64,000 nucleotides of DNA from NCBI RefSeq assembly GCF_004337365.2, contig NZ_CP044016.1:806001-870000 (forward strand), in the 5' to 3' direction. The notes beneath the pieces were generated by a model that made no database searches, had not been told where the DNA came from, and saw only the letters and a list, made by a program, of their open reading frames with translations. Positions within the stretch are counted from its first letter, which is position 1; each line of letters starts with the position of its first letter. Position numbers and translations under genes: made by a program. Below, piece by piece: positions 55,308 to 63,811 of this stretch. This DNA comes from Rhizosphaericola mali. Its GTDB lineage: Bacteria > Bacteroidota > Bacteroidia > Chitinophagales > Chitinophagaceae.

Positions 55308-56327
55308 CTAGTACTGTGGAGGTGTATGTCGATTGACGGTTTTATTGCTTTTAATGATATATTGTAAAGACAATTCCACACCATTTCTACTTTGGGTTAC
55401 CGTTTTAGAGCCAGAGCTATTGATGTCGTAGGTCAGACCAAGCTTTGTATTCAAAAATTCCAAACCTACATAAGGAATAATTGCATCTCCAAATCTCACC
55501 CAACCACCTGCAAAGAAATTTGTAGGAGCGACAGAATTGTATTCATCATTCAAATGAAATTGCAATGCGCCACCTAATAAAGTTTCTTTGGTTCCACTTT
55601 GGATACTATGCAAACCACTGACGTGCAATGTGAGTTCTTCTCCGACAGGGAAATAGGCTCCGGCATTAAAAGTGTATCTAGGATTGATCTGAAAATCCCC
55701 AATTGTAAAATTTTGTTTGGGCTTATTGATGTGATACATACTTGCACCTACATAATAATTATTGCTTTCGTCCGTGCTATATGTATATAATAACCCTGCA
55801 TTCAGATCTAAATAGTGATTTTTTAAAGTAGAATTATTAAAATTTTCGCTTGTCAGATTTGTCCATCCCAAAGGTGTTAATTGATCAAGAAAGTGCAATT
55901 TGGAAGTGTTGACCATCATATTGGAATAAGTTCCTTGTAATCCCAATCCTAATTGCTGATAACCTTTGTCATCCAAACCTTTATTGAAAGCAGTGGAAAA
56001 GGAAAAATAATTAGAACTGACAGCACCATTAGCACTTTTGTCACTGTAACCCATGAATCCAATACCCAAAACATCTCGATCATTCATTTGATTTTGTAAA
56101 ATAGGCATATCGATTGCCGCCGAATAAGTTTGGTAACCGTTATCAATCTGTGACCATTGATTTCTAAAATTTCCCATAATACGGTAATCACCATCAAACT
56201 TTCCTGTAAAAGCTGGATTGACTGTAAATGGAGATGCAAAATATTGCGAGAAATGAGGATCTTGTGCTTTACTAGTTTGTAAAATTAAAAACGAAAATAG
56301 AATGAATAAAAGATGCCTCACTTTCAT
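55308..56327 (-). CDS. PorP/SprF-family type IX secretion outer-membrane protein
   Basis: A 339-residue exported barrel protein. The mature start 'QDPHFSQYFASPFTVNPAFTGKFDGDYRIMGNFRNQWSQI' is the hallmark of PorP/SprF proteins, and the end has 'PTNFFAGGWVRFGDAIIPYVGLEF' and a beta-rich finish. In the type IX system such proteins anchor surface proteins such as SprB. It is orphaned here: no SprE, PorK, PorL, PorM or a large SprB-like substrate is within the window, so it is probably one of several copies. Confidence 0.92.
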   Translation of the reverse strand: MKVRHLLFILFSFLILQTSKAQDPHFSQYFASPFTVNPAFTGKFDGDYRIMGNFRNQWSQIDNGYQTYSAAIDMPILQNQMNDRDVLGIGFMGYSDKSANGAVSSNYFSFSTAFNKGLDDKGYQQLGLGLQGTYSNMMVNTSKLHFLDQLTPLGWTNLTSENFNNSTLKNHYLDLNAGLLYTYSTDESNNYYVGASMYHINKPKQNFTIGDFQINPRYTFNAGAYFPVGEELTLHVSGLHSIQSGTKETLLGGALQFHLNDEYNSVAPTNFFAGGWVRFGDAIIPYVGLEFLNTKLGLTYDINSSGSKTVTQSRNGVELSLQYIIKSNKTVNRHTPPQY

Positions 56328-56440
56328 ATTATAGGTTAGAAGAATGAATATGTCTTATATAAACGTTAAAATGTTAAATTATTGTCTATGATAAAAAATA
56401 GATGATGGACATTTTGCTTACAAGCCTTAAATTTTCCAAG

Positions 56441-56448
56441 TACATTTG
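56441..56448 (+). promoter_or_regulatory. Promoter -7 element of the epimerase gene
   Basis: TACATTTG (TAnnTTTG), 20 bp upstream of the GTG start at 56469. A TTTG at 56413-56416 is 24 bp further up, a little more than usual. Confidence 0.5.
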
Positions 56449-56468
56449 CGCACAAAAAAAATAGAGCA

Positions 56469-57485
56469 GTGAGAGTTTTATATAAAAAAATTGACACACC
56501 ATTTGAATATCCATTTACTATTTCTGGTGGACGTACTAAATCATCACAACCAGCAATGATTGTAGGGCTTAATTTAGGTAATTTTATCGGTTGGGGGGAA
56601 GCTCCGGCGATTACTTATTATAATGTTACAGTCGAGTCAATGATCGAGGAATTAGAATGCAAAAAAGACGTCATCGAAAAATTTGCATTAATAGATCCCG
56701 AAAGATTTTGGCACTTTTTACATCATTTATTTCCAGATAATCCTTTTTTAGTTTGTGCTTTGGATATCGCAGGTTGGGATTTATTTGGCAAATTAGATAA
56801 GCAACCCATCTATAAAATTTGGGATTTGGAATGGAAAAATACCCCATTAACCGATTATACAATAGGAATAGATACTCCGGAAAAAATGTTGGAAAAACTA
56901 AAACAACATCCTTGGCCCATCTATAAAATCAAACTAGGAACAGAGGATGATATTGCTATTCTGAAAGAAATAAGGAACGTCACTTCTAGCCCAATAAGGA
57001 TCGATGCCAATGCTGGCTGGACCTTGGAAAAAGCATTGAATATTTTACCAGAATTAGAAAAATTGGATGTGGAACTTATAGAACAACCTTTAGCAAAGGA
57101 TAATTGGGCAGATATGAAAATATTAAAAGAAAAATCGAATATTCCGCTAATTGCTGATGAAAGTTGTGTATCTGAACATGATGTATTAAAATGCGCTCCT
57201 TTTTTTCACGGTATCAATATCAAATTAACTAAATGTAGCGGTATGACACCTGCTAAAAGAATGGTTCAAGAGGCTAGATCATTAAGTTTAAAAGTAATGA
57301 TGGGAAGTATGAATGAGACTAATATTGGTTCTGCTGCTATCGCTCAATTTCTTCCTATATTAGATTATGTAGATATGGATGGACCGATATTGTTGAAGGA
57401 GGATGATATGGAAGGGTTAAATATAGAAAATGGAATAATATCCTTATCTGGAGGTTATGGATTAGGTATTAGAAAAAAGAAATAA
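56469..57485 (+). CDS. Dipeptide (L-Ala-D/L-Glu) epimerase, enolase superfamily
   Basis: A 338-residue enolase-superfamily enzyme starting with GTG. The mandelate-racemase-type site is intact: K153-x-K155 in 'YKIKLG', metal ligands Asp179, Glu205 and Asp230 ('RIDANAGW', 'ELIEQPL', 'IADES') and the second base Lys in 'INIKLTKCSG'. The 'DMDGPILL' near 305-315 corresponds to the D-x-D motif that binds the L-Ala amino group in Ala-Glu epimerases (YcjG/YkfB). It should epimerise the Ala-Glu dipeptide from murein recycling. The amidase gene nearby (54.4 kb) fits that role. No ring-opening substrates are suggested. Confidence 0.88.
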   Translation: MRVLYKKIDTPFEYPFTISGGRTKSSQPAMIVGLNLGNFIGWGEAPAITYYNVTVESMIEELECKKDVIEKFALIDPERFWHFLHHLFPDNPFLVCALDIAGWDLFGKLDKQPIYKIWDLEWKNTPLTDYTIGIDTPEKMLEKLKQHPWPIYKIKLGTEDDIAILKEIRNVTSSPIRIDANAGWTLEKALNILPELEKLDVELIEQPLAKDNWADMKILKEKSNIPLIADESCVSEHDVLKCAPFFHGINIKLTKCSGMTPAKRMVQEARSLSLKVMMGSMNETNIGSAAIAQFLPILDYVDMDGPILLKEDDMEGLNIENGIISLSGGYGLGIRKKK

Positions 57486-57490
57486 AAAGT

Positions 57491-57511
57491 GAGCTGCGGT
57501 ATTCGCAGCTC
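57491..57511 (+). terminator. Hairpin after the epimerase gene
   Basis: Perfect 8-bp stem GAGCTGCG (57491-57498) / CGCAGCTC (57504-57511) 6 bp after the stop codon. The following T tract is weak, so it may be a terminator or a stabilising 3' stem. The remaining ~200 bp up to the GH43 gene is AT-rich and I see nothing else in it. Confidence 0.55.
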
Positions 57512-57718
57512 TTAAAGATTTATATAGAAGCAATCTTTATTGTTAGGTCTGGTTGCGGCAAAGTAATAAGCGTATTTTCTCTCTTTCAAATATAGTTAAA
57601 GAAGTGTAAATGCCTTAAGAAAATGATTTTTATTTTTATAAATATTATCGAATGTCATTTTTTATGTAAAAAATAATCGCTTAATTAATAGAATGAAATT
57701 ATAAATTTATTCTAATAA

Positions 57719-59635
57719 TTATAACTTAACAGGATCTATACCTTTGGTAGTTGGTGGTACTCGTAGAATTTTTCCGTCCTTGTCAAAATATAATGCATCA
57801 ATGCAAACTTCTCTATTATAACCAGCCTCGTCTCCCATTTTTTGTCCGTCAGGAAATTTGAACCTATGATATACAATGTACCACTCATCTTTACCAGGAA
57901 TTTGAATAATAGAATTGTGTCCAGTTCCTAGTATTCCGATGGTTGTATCCTTAGATAAAATCGTATTGTTTTCCGGAATAGTAATCGGTCCGTATGGAGA
58001 ATTGGAATATCCATATCGCACTTGATAATCTGGACTTCTTGTATCATCTACTGACCAGAAAAAATAATATTTTTCTTTTCTATAAATTACATAAGAGCCT
58101 TCGCGAAATGACTTATCTGGAGTGATGATTTTGGTAGAGTTTTCTTTAATAGAAGTCATGTCATCATTGAGTTCAGCACATGCCATCCAACCATTTCCAT
58201 AGTAGATAAAATATTTACCTGAAATAGGATCATGGAATACTGCAGGGTCGATAATCTGTCCATTATGAATACCGTCTGGAAATTCGGAGATTAATGGCTT
58301 GCCTAAGTCTTTAAATGGACCATTGGGATGATCACTTTCTGCTACTCCAATTTTTTGTGCTGCTGTGTAATAAAAATAATATTTATATTTATTTCCTATT
58401 TTTTTCTCTGCGATTGTTGGCGCCCAGGCATTTCTATTGGCCCAAGAGACATCTTTGCCCAATTCTAGTATTTTACCATCGTCCTTCCAATGGCGGAGAT
58501 CTTTAGAGGCAAAAGTCTGGAAATAAACTCCACTCCAATTTTTAAACCCATCACTTGTTGGGTATAAGTAAAAGCTATCCGTTTGATGAGAATAAATAAT
58601 GTCAGGATCCGCATAAAAACCTTTTAGTACAGGATTTCTTGAAGAATAATAAAAACTACTATCTCCCCATTTTTTAATTAAACGATCTGCTTCACTTTTT
58701 GTAATGGGTAGGATCGTTCCATGTCTAGGATGAAAATCCATAGTAACGTCTTGATCAACAACCTTGAAATTTTTTAGATCCTTAGTGTAGGTAAATTGAT
58801 ATTTTCCTGAGGAATACATATCATACATAAGTATGAAGCCTTTGTTATTATTTAGAGGAAATACACCAGCACCTTCTACGGGTTTGTCGGTTTGCTGTAC
58901 ATATTTGTCATCTAACACATAGTCCTTATTTGGAAATTTCGAAGTGGCAATTTTTAAACCTTTGATAGTTTCATCTTCTGTTTTAAAGAATAAATGATAT
59001 AATCCTTTCGCATATATAATATCCCCATCAATACAAGATTTATTTGTTGGACTATAAAACAATTGTTTGGGCTCGCCTTCAAAATCGGTGAATGAATTAT
59101 TAGCATAAATATAGTAGATAATATCTGGTCCAATACCATGTTTCATGGAAAAATAGACCATGTATTTTTTGGCGTATGGATCATAAATCGTTTGCGGTGC
59201 CCATACACGCAAAAGGCTATCTTGATTTTTAAATCTTTTTTGAATGTTAATAACGGAACTTGTCCAATGAATCAAATCTTCTGATTTTAATAGCGTCAAA
59301 CCTCTATTGGAATTCCAACCTTTATTAGAGGTCATATCCGTAACCACCATATAAAACGTACGTCCATCTTGACTTCGAAGTATATGAGGGTCTCTGACGC
59401 CACCAGTTTCACTTATTAAATTTGATTGTAGTATAGGCTCATTTTTATTTAACGCTCTATAATGGTAACCATCCCAGCTTAAACCAAAATGTATGCTCTC
59501 ATCAGTAACAGCATTACCTGTAAAATAGACAAATAAATAAGCACTTGTATTATCTTTATTTTGAGCAAAATTGTCTTTTTTTATAAAAGTAAAAAGTACA
59601 AATAAAATAAATGCAATCGCTTTGTTATGTTTCAT
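57719..59635 (-). CDS. Exported tandem-propeller GH43-type glycoside hydrolase
   Basis: A 638-residue exported protein (signal peptide 1-24, …KDNFA before Gln) built of two five-bladed beta-propellers. The C-terminal one (about 335-638) is a clear GH43 domain: Asp343 in 'YADPD', Asp463 in 'IIDPAVF' and Glu512 in 'FREGSYV' form the catalytic triad, with His573 in 'GTGHNS'. The N-terminal propeller (about 30-325) has a similar set: Asp82 in 'VRDPH', Asp203 or Asp205 in 'CIDGD' and Glu254 in 'VEGAG'. GH43 enzymes remove arabinose or xylose units from plant polysaccharides. It lies 99 bp after galT on the same strand. Exact specificity unknown. Confidence 0.88.
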   Translation of the reverse strand: MKHNKAIAFILFVLFTFIKKDNFAQNKDNTSAYLFVYFTGNAVTDESIHFGLSWDGYHYRALNKNEPILQSNLISETGGVRDPHILRSQDGRTFYMVVTDMTSNKGWNSNRGLTLLKSEDLIHWTSSVINIQKRFKNQDSLLRVWAPQTIYDPYAKKYMVYFSMKHGIGPDIIYYIYANNSFTDFEGEPKQLFYSPTNKSCIDGDIIYAKGLYHLFFKTEDETIKGLKIATSKFPNKDYVLDDKYVQQTDKPVEGAGVFPLNNNKGFILMYDMYSSGKYQFTYTKDLKNFKVVDQDVTMDFHPRHGTILPITKSEADRLIKKWGDSSFYYSSRNPVLKGFYADPDIIYSHQTDSFYLYPTSDGFKNWSGVYFQTFASKDLRHWKDDGKILELGKDVSWANRNAWAPTIAEKKIGNKYKYYFYYTAAQKIGVAESDHPNGPFKDLGKPLISEFPDGIHNGQIIDPAVFHDPISGKYFIYYGNGWMACAELNDDMTSIKENSTKIITPDKSFREGSYVIYRKEKYYFFWSVDDTRSPDYQVRYGYSNSPYGPITIPENNTILSKDTTIGILGTGHNSIIQIPGKDEWYIVYHRFKFPDGQKMGDEAGYNREVCIDALYFDKDGKILRVPPTTKGIDPVKL

Positions 59636-59684
59636 AAAAAAATATTCTGACGTAAAATTTTATCCAAAATAAACTATAATTTTA

Positions 59685-59730
59685 ATATAACCATAAAAAT
59701 TTTAATCTAAAATTATTTTTATGGTTATAT
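59685..59730 (-). terminator. Long inverted repeat between galT and the GH43 gene
   Basis: ATATAACCATAAAAAT (59685-59700) pairs perfectly with ATTTTTATGGTTATAT (59715-59730), 14-base loop. It starts 5 bp after the galT stop codon on the minus strand. AT-rich with no clear T tract, it may be a terminator, processing stem or transcript stabiliser that partly uncouples GH43 expression from gal genes. Confidence 0.5.
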
Positions 59731-59734
59731 CATT

Positions 59735-60754
59735 TTATAAATTTTTAAGAGTGGTAGCTGCCGCTTCTGCTGTAATGTCTCTTTGGGGATTTGCTAATAA
59801 TTCATAACCGACCATAAATTTTTTGATGGTCGCACTTCTCAATAGAGGAGGGTAGAAGTGCATATGCCAATGCCATCCTTTATAATCTTCACTGTTTACA
59901 GGCATCTGATGCATGCCCGCACTATATGGGAATGAAACATTAAATAATTTGTCGTAGGTACTCGTCAACTTTTTAATGATATTGGCTAAATTAACTTTTT
60001 CGGATTCACTAAAATCGCTGATGTTTTTGATTTGACGTTTACTTACAATCATTGTTTCATAAGGCCAAACTGCCCAGAATGGAATCAAACAAACGAAATC
60101 GTCATTTTCGAAAAGAATTCTTTCTTTTTGTTCTAATTCTAATTGAATATAGTCGGACAATAAACTCTTGCCATGTTCTTTAAAATAGTTTTCTTGTTGG
60201 ATGGTTTCTTTATGTAATTCAACTGGAATAGAATTTAAAGACCAAATTTGACCATGCGGATGCGGATTACTACAACCCATGATTTCACCTTTATTTTCAA
60301 ATATTTGAATATATTTTATATCCTTATTTTTTGATATTTCGTTGAATTCACTTTGCCATACATCTACAACGGCTTTAATATCGGCCTCTTCCATTTGTGC
60401 CAAAGTCAAGTCATGTCTAGGCGAAAAGCTGATAACTTTGCATATTCCTTTTTGACTAGTCGCTTTTAAAAGTCCACCTACACTATATTCTCCATCTGGT
60501 GTATCTGGCAGCAAGGCAGAGTAATCATTTACAAATACAAAAGAATTTTTATAGTCTGGATTAACAGATCCGTCAGCCCTAGTATTGCCAGCGCAGAGAT
60601 AGCAATTGGGATCATGAGGAGGTCTATTATTGTGAGAAATATCTTCTACTTTTCCGTTCCAAGGTCTTTTTGTTCTATGGGGAGATACTAAAACCCATTC
60701 TCCAGTCAATAGATTAAATCTATTGTGTGGATGCTCTTTGTAATTAAATTCCAT
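59735..60754 (-). CDS. galT: Galactose-1-phosphate uridylyltransferase
   Basis: A 339-residue HIT-superfamily enzyme. The active site 'GCSNPHPHGQIWS' (H-P-H, nucleophilic His) and zinc-site Cys in 'NCYLCAGN' are visible, as are 'GEWVLVSPHRTKRPW' at the start and 'WHWHMHFYPPLLRS' near the end. It swaps UMP between UDP-glucose and galactose-1-phosphate in the Leloir pathway. ATG 60754 (MEFNYKEHPHNRFN…) is preferred over an upstream one that overlaps the end of galK. 22 bp after galK, same operon. Confidence 0.97.
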   Translation of the reverse strand: MEFNYKEHPHNRFNLLTGEWVLVSPHRTKRPWNGKVEDISHNNRPPHDPNCYLCAGNTRADGSVNPDYKNSFVFVNDYSALLPDTPDGEYSVGGLLKATSQKGICKVISFSPRHDLTLAQMEEADIKAVVDVWQSEFNEISKNKDIKYIQIFENKGEIMGCSNPHPHGQIWSLNSIPVELHKETIQQENYFKEHGKSLLSDYIQLELEQKERILFENDDFVCLIPFWAVWPYETMIVSKRQIKNISDFSESEKVNLANIIKKLTSTYDKLFNVSFPYSAGMHQMPVNSEDYKGWHWHMHFYPPLLRSATIKKFMVGYELLANPQRDITAEAAATTLKNL

Positions 60755-60776
60755 TTTTGTTCTTTTGTTCTTTATG

Positions 60777-61937
60777 CTAATCAGCGATAATATGAGCACC
60801 TTGGCTGATATTGGCTATATAGTATTTCAATTCTTTACCGTATTTTTCATGATAGGCTTTCGTCAAAGAATCAACTAGTGATTGGATCGCTTTATTTTCA
60901 ACTATATTAATTGTACAGCCGCCAAAACCACCACCCATCATACGAGCGCCAAGTACGTCGGGGTTATTTTTAACGAATTCTACAAAGTAGTCTAGTTCTT
61001 CACAACTGACTTCATAGTCTTTACTCAAGCCCTCATGTGTGATGAACATTTTTTCGCCAAATGCTTTTAAATTATCGTGCATCAAATCTTCACAAGCATC
61101 TTGTAATCTTTGAATCTCGCCAATTACATATTTACACCTTCTATACACTGCGGAAGTGTTATCTTCAATACTATTATTCAACATTTCCATAGTAGCATCT
61201 CTTAGCGATTCTACTTCTGGATAATTTGTTTTTATTTTAGCTACACCTTCTTCACATTCCTTTCTTCGCGTATTGTATTCAGAAGATGCAAGTGAATGTT
61301 TTACATTTGTATCTAAAAGTAAAACTGAATAATGATCTAGCTTGAATGGAATGTATTTATAAGAAAGATCTCTACAGTCCAATTGGATCAATGAATCATT
61401 TTCTCCAAACATCGAAGCGAACTGATCCATGATGCCACAATTCATTCCTACAAAATTATTTTCGGCACTTTGGGACATTTTTGTCAATTCTATACGCTCA
61501 ATATTTGCTTGCAAATAATCATTTAATGCAAATGCCATTGCACACTCTATCGCAGCAGAAGAGGATAAGCCAGATCCAGCAGGGACTCTGCCTGTGAGTG
61601 TAGCCTCAAATCCTTTTAATGTAATATATCTATCTTTAAATTCTTTTGCTACGCCTAAAAGATAGTTGGGCCAAAGTGTCGTATCACATTTTTTTAATGT
61701 GTCTGTATCTGTACTATAACTATCATTAAAATCTAAACTATTTAAAATGATTTTGTTGTCCTCTCTAGGTGTAAGTACGATATAAGCATATTTATCAATA
61801 GCAGCAGGTAATACGAAACCATTATTATAGTCTGTATGCTCACCTATCAAATTGATTCTACCTGGTGATGCGGAGATAATGCTATTCTCCTTAATGTATG
61901 ATTGTAAATTACTTGGAATTTTTTCTGCAATTTCCAT
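60777..61937 (-). CDS. galK: Galactokinase
   Basis: A 386-residue GHMP kinase. Galactokinase signature 'SPGRINLIGEHTDYNNG' (24-40), ATP-binding 'GRVPAGSGLSSSAAIECA' (about 113-130) and 'GARMMGGGFGGCTINIV' near 330 are all complete. It phosphorylates galactose at C1 in the cytosol. Its start is 8 bp after the stop of the GH35 beta-galactosidase gene, so galactose release and use are coexpressed. galM, galE and a transporter are not in the window. Confidence 0.97.
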   Translation of the reverse strand: MEIAEKIPSNLQSYIKENSIISASPGRINLIGEHTDYNNGFVLPAAIDKYAYIVLTPREDNKIILNSLDFNDSYSTDTDTLKKCDTTLWPNYLLGVAKEFKDRYITLKGFEATLTGRVPAGSGLSSSAAIECAMAFALNDYLQANIERIELTKMSQSAENNFVGMNCGIMDQFASMFGENDSLIQLDCRDLSYKYIPFKLDHYSVLLLDTNVKHSLASSEYNTRRKECEEGVAKIKTNYPEVESLRDATMEMLNNSIEDNTSAVYRRCKYVIGEIQRLQDACEDLMHDNLKAFGEKMFITHEGLSKDYEVSCEELDYFVEFVKNNPDVLGARMMGGGFGGCTINIVENKAIQSLVDSLTKAYHEKYGKELKYYIANISQGAHIIAD

Positions 61938-61945
61938 GATATATT

Positions 61946-63811
61946 TTATTGTAGTTTATCTAAAATGGGGTGGTCTATACCTTCCAAATCCGTTTGTTGC
62001 GGTTTGATTAATTCTAATACGGTAATTTTATTTTTTCCCTTTTTGAGCCATTCTATAGGAACATACAATGTTTGTTGCGGTCCTACTTTCCAATAACGAC
62101 CAAGGTTATGGCCATTTATCCAAACGATACCTTTACCCCACTGCGACATATCCAAATAAGAATCTCCGACTGCTTTTAACATAAATACGCCCTGCTTTAA
62201 AATTGGTTTTTCTTTATCGGTAGGACTATTCGTTATTTTAGGCTCAGTTGCAAATGGTAGAGAATACATTTGCCAATTATTGATCTCTTTACCATTGTTA
62301 GTAACATTTTGAGTAATTCCTTTTTTGTTTTTTAGTAAAAAAGGTCCAAAATTGATACGTCCAAGGTTTTCGACTAAAATATCTAGTGTTGCATCCTTAA
62401 TATTTTCATCTATCAATAGACTGTCTTGATATAGTCTTCTATCGAGCGTCCCTATCTTGATTCCATTGATAAATATTACTGCGTAATCTCTTAGTTCGTT
62501 TAATTTTAAATAACCTTTTTCTATTTCGCTGATTTTAGTCCTATATAAAACAAAACCATATGCTTGATGTAAATCCTCGAACGTCAATGGTGTGTTGTTG
62601 TTGACTGGTTTGGGTAAATTATCAAATATAGTGGCATTACTTTTCCATTCTATGTTTTGAATAATTGTTGTTGGTTTCTTTACTGGTATGGCTGGTAGGA
62701 TAACACCTTTAGGTAAATGTTTGGCAATTACATTTCTAAATTGCACATATTTGTCAGTTGGATTTCCTGCCTCATCCAATGGGGCATCATAGTCATAACT
62801 ACTAATCTGTGGTTCGAAAGGATGGTTATTAGGATCCGAAGTGAGTATATTACTTTGGTTAAAATTCGCACCATTCATAAAATCTCGCGTCGTACCTCCA
62901 TGAAACATATACATATTTATGGAAATACCGGCACCTAAGACCGCATCTAAGGCTGGTGTATATTTTTCTGCGGGAACCGTATGATGTTTAGTCCCCCACC
63001 AATCAAACCACGCTGGGTACCATTCTGCAATATAGTATGGACCTTTTCCATCATGGTTTTTATTGATTAATGCTTTTACTTTTTTAGGATCATCAACGCC
63101 ATTTATTGCGGGTAGTAATCCGGGTAAATACCCATTGGCTATGGCATCTTGGGGATCACAAGTAAATAGCAAACCATCAAAACCTGCTTCTAGGAACATT
63201 TTTCGGTTGATGTCAAGATATTCTTTATCGCTGCCATAGGAACCATATTCATTCTCTATTTGCACCATCAAAATGTTGCCTCCATGATTGACTTGATAAG
63301 GCGCTAATTGCTTACCTACTTCAATGATGTATTTTTTATACTCCTCTAAATATTGTTGGTTTTTGCTCCTTACGACCAGGCCTTTTTCATTTTGTAACCA
63401 GTAGGGATAACCACCAAATTCCCACTCTGCACATACATAAGGAGAGGGGCGTAGTATAACCCAAAGCCCTTCTTCTTTGGCAATTCTGACAAACTCAGCG
63501 ATGTCGTTGTTACCGTTAAAATCGAATTGCCCTTTTTCTGGTTCTTGCGCATTCCAAAAAACATAGGTGCCAATAGTATTGATGCCCATTGCTTTTGCTT
63601 TTTGCATACGATCTCTCCATGCTTCTCTAGGAATTCTAGTATAGTGCATTTCCCCTGAGATCATTTGTAATGGTTTACCATCTAGTAGGAATGCGCTATC
63701 GCCAAGTGCAAATGTATGTTTGCCAGTTATTTGACTATAACTTTGAAAATATAAAATAAATGTACTTAGTACTAATGCTATTTTTTTCACGCCTAATTTT
63801 ATTTTTCCCAA
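61946..63811 (-). CDS. Exported GH35 beta-galactosidase
   Basis: A 621-residue enzyme with a signal peptide (about 5-27, …YFQSYS before Gln). The GH35 TIM barrel spans about 38-360: 'GKPLQMISGEMHYTRIPREAWRDRMQKAKAMG', 'RPSPYVCAEWEFGGYPYWL', acid/base Glu188 in 'VQIENEYGSYG' and nucleophile Glu263 in 'YIAEWYPAW'. A beta-sandwich region follows, with 'KGIVWINGHNLGRYWKVGPQQTLYVPIEWLKKG' near the end. It removes terminal beta-galactose from oligo- or polysaccharides outside the cytoplasm. The start is a TTG at 63811; the gene overlaps the end of an upstream frame by 13 bp. Part of the galK-galT operon. Confidence 0.94.
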   Translation of the reverse strand: MGKIKLGVKKIALVLSTFILYFQSYSQITGKHTFALGDSAFLLDGKPLQMISGEMHYTRIPREAWRDRMQKAKAMGINTIGTYVFWNAQEPEKGQFDFNGNNDIAEFVRIAKEEGLWVILRPSPYVCAEWEFGGYPYWLQNEKGLVVRSKNQQYLEEYKKYIIEVGKQLAPYQVNHGGNILMVQIENEYGSYGSDKEYLDINRKMFLEAGFDGLLFTCDPQDAIANGYLPGLLPAINGVDDPKKVKALINKNHDGKGPYYIAEWYPAWFDWWGTKHHTVPAEKYTPALDAVLGAGISINMYMFHGGTTRDFMNGANFNQSNILTSDPNNHPFEPQISSYDYDAPLDEAGNPTDKYVQFRNVIAKHLPKGVILPAIPVKKPTTIIQNIEWKSNATIFDNLPKPVNNNTPLTFEDLHQAYGFVLYRTKISEIEKGYLKLNELRDYAVIFINGIKIGTLDRRLYQDSLLIDENIKDATLDILVENLGRINFGPFLLKNKKGITQNVTNNGKEINNWQMYSLPFATEPKITNSPTDKEKPILKQGVFMLKAVGDSYLDMSQWGKGIVWINGHNLGRYWKVGPQQTLYVPIEWLKKGKNKITVLELIKPQQTDLEGIDHPILDKLQ

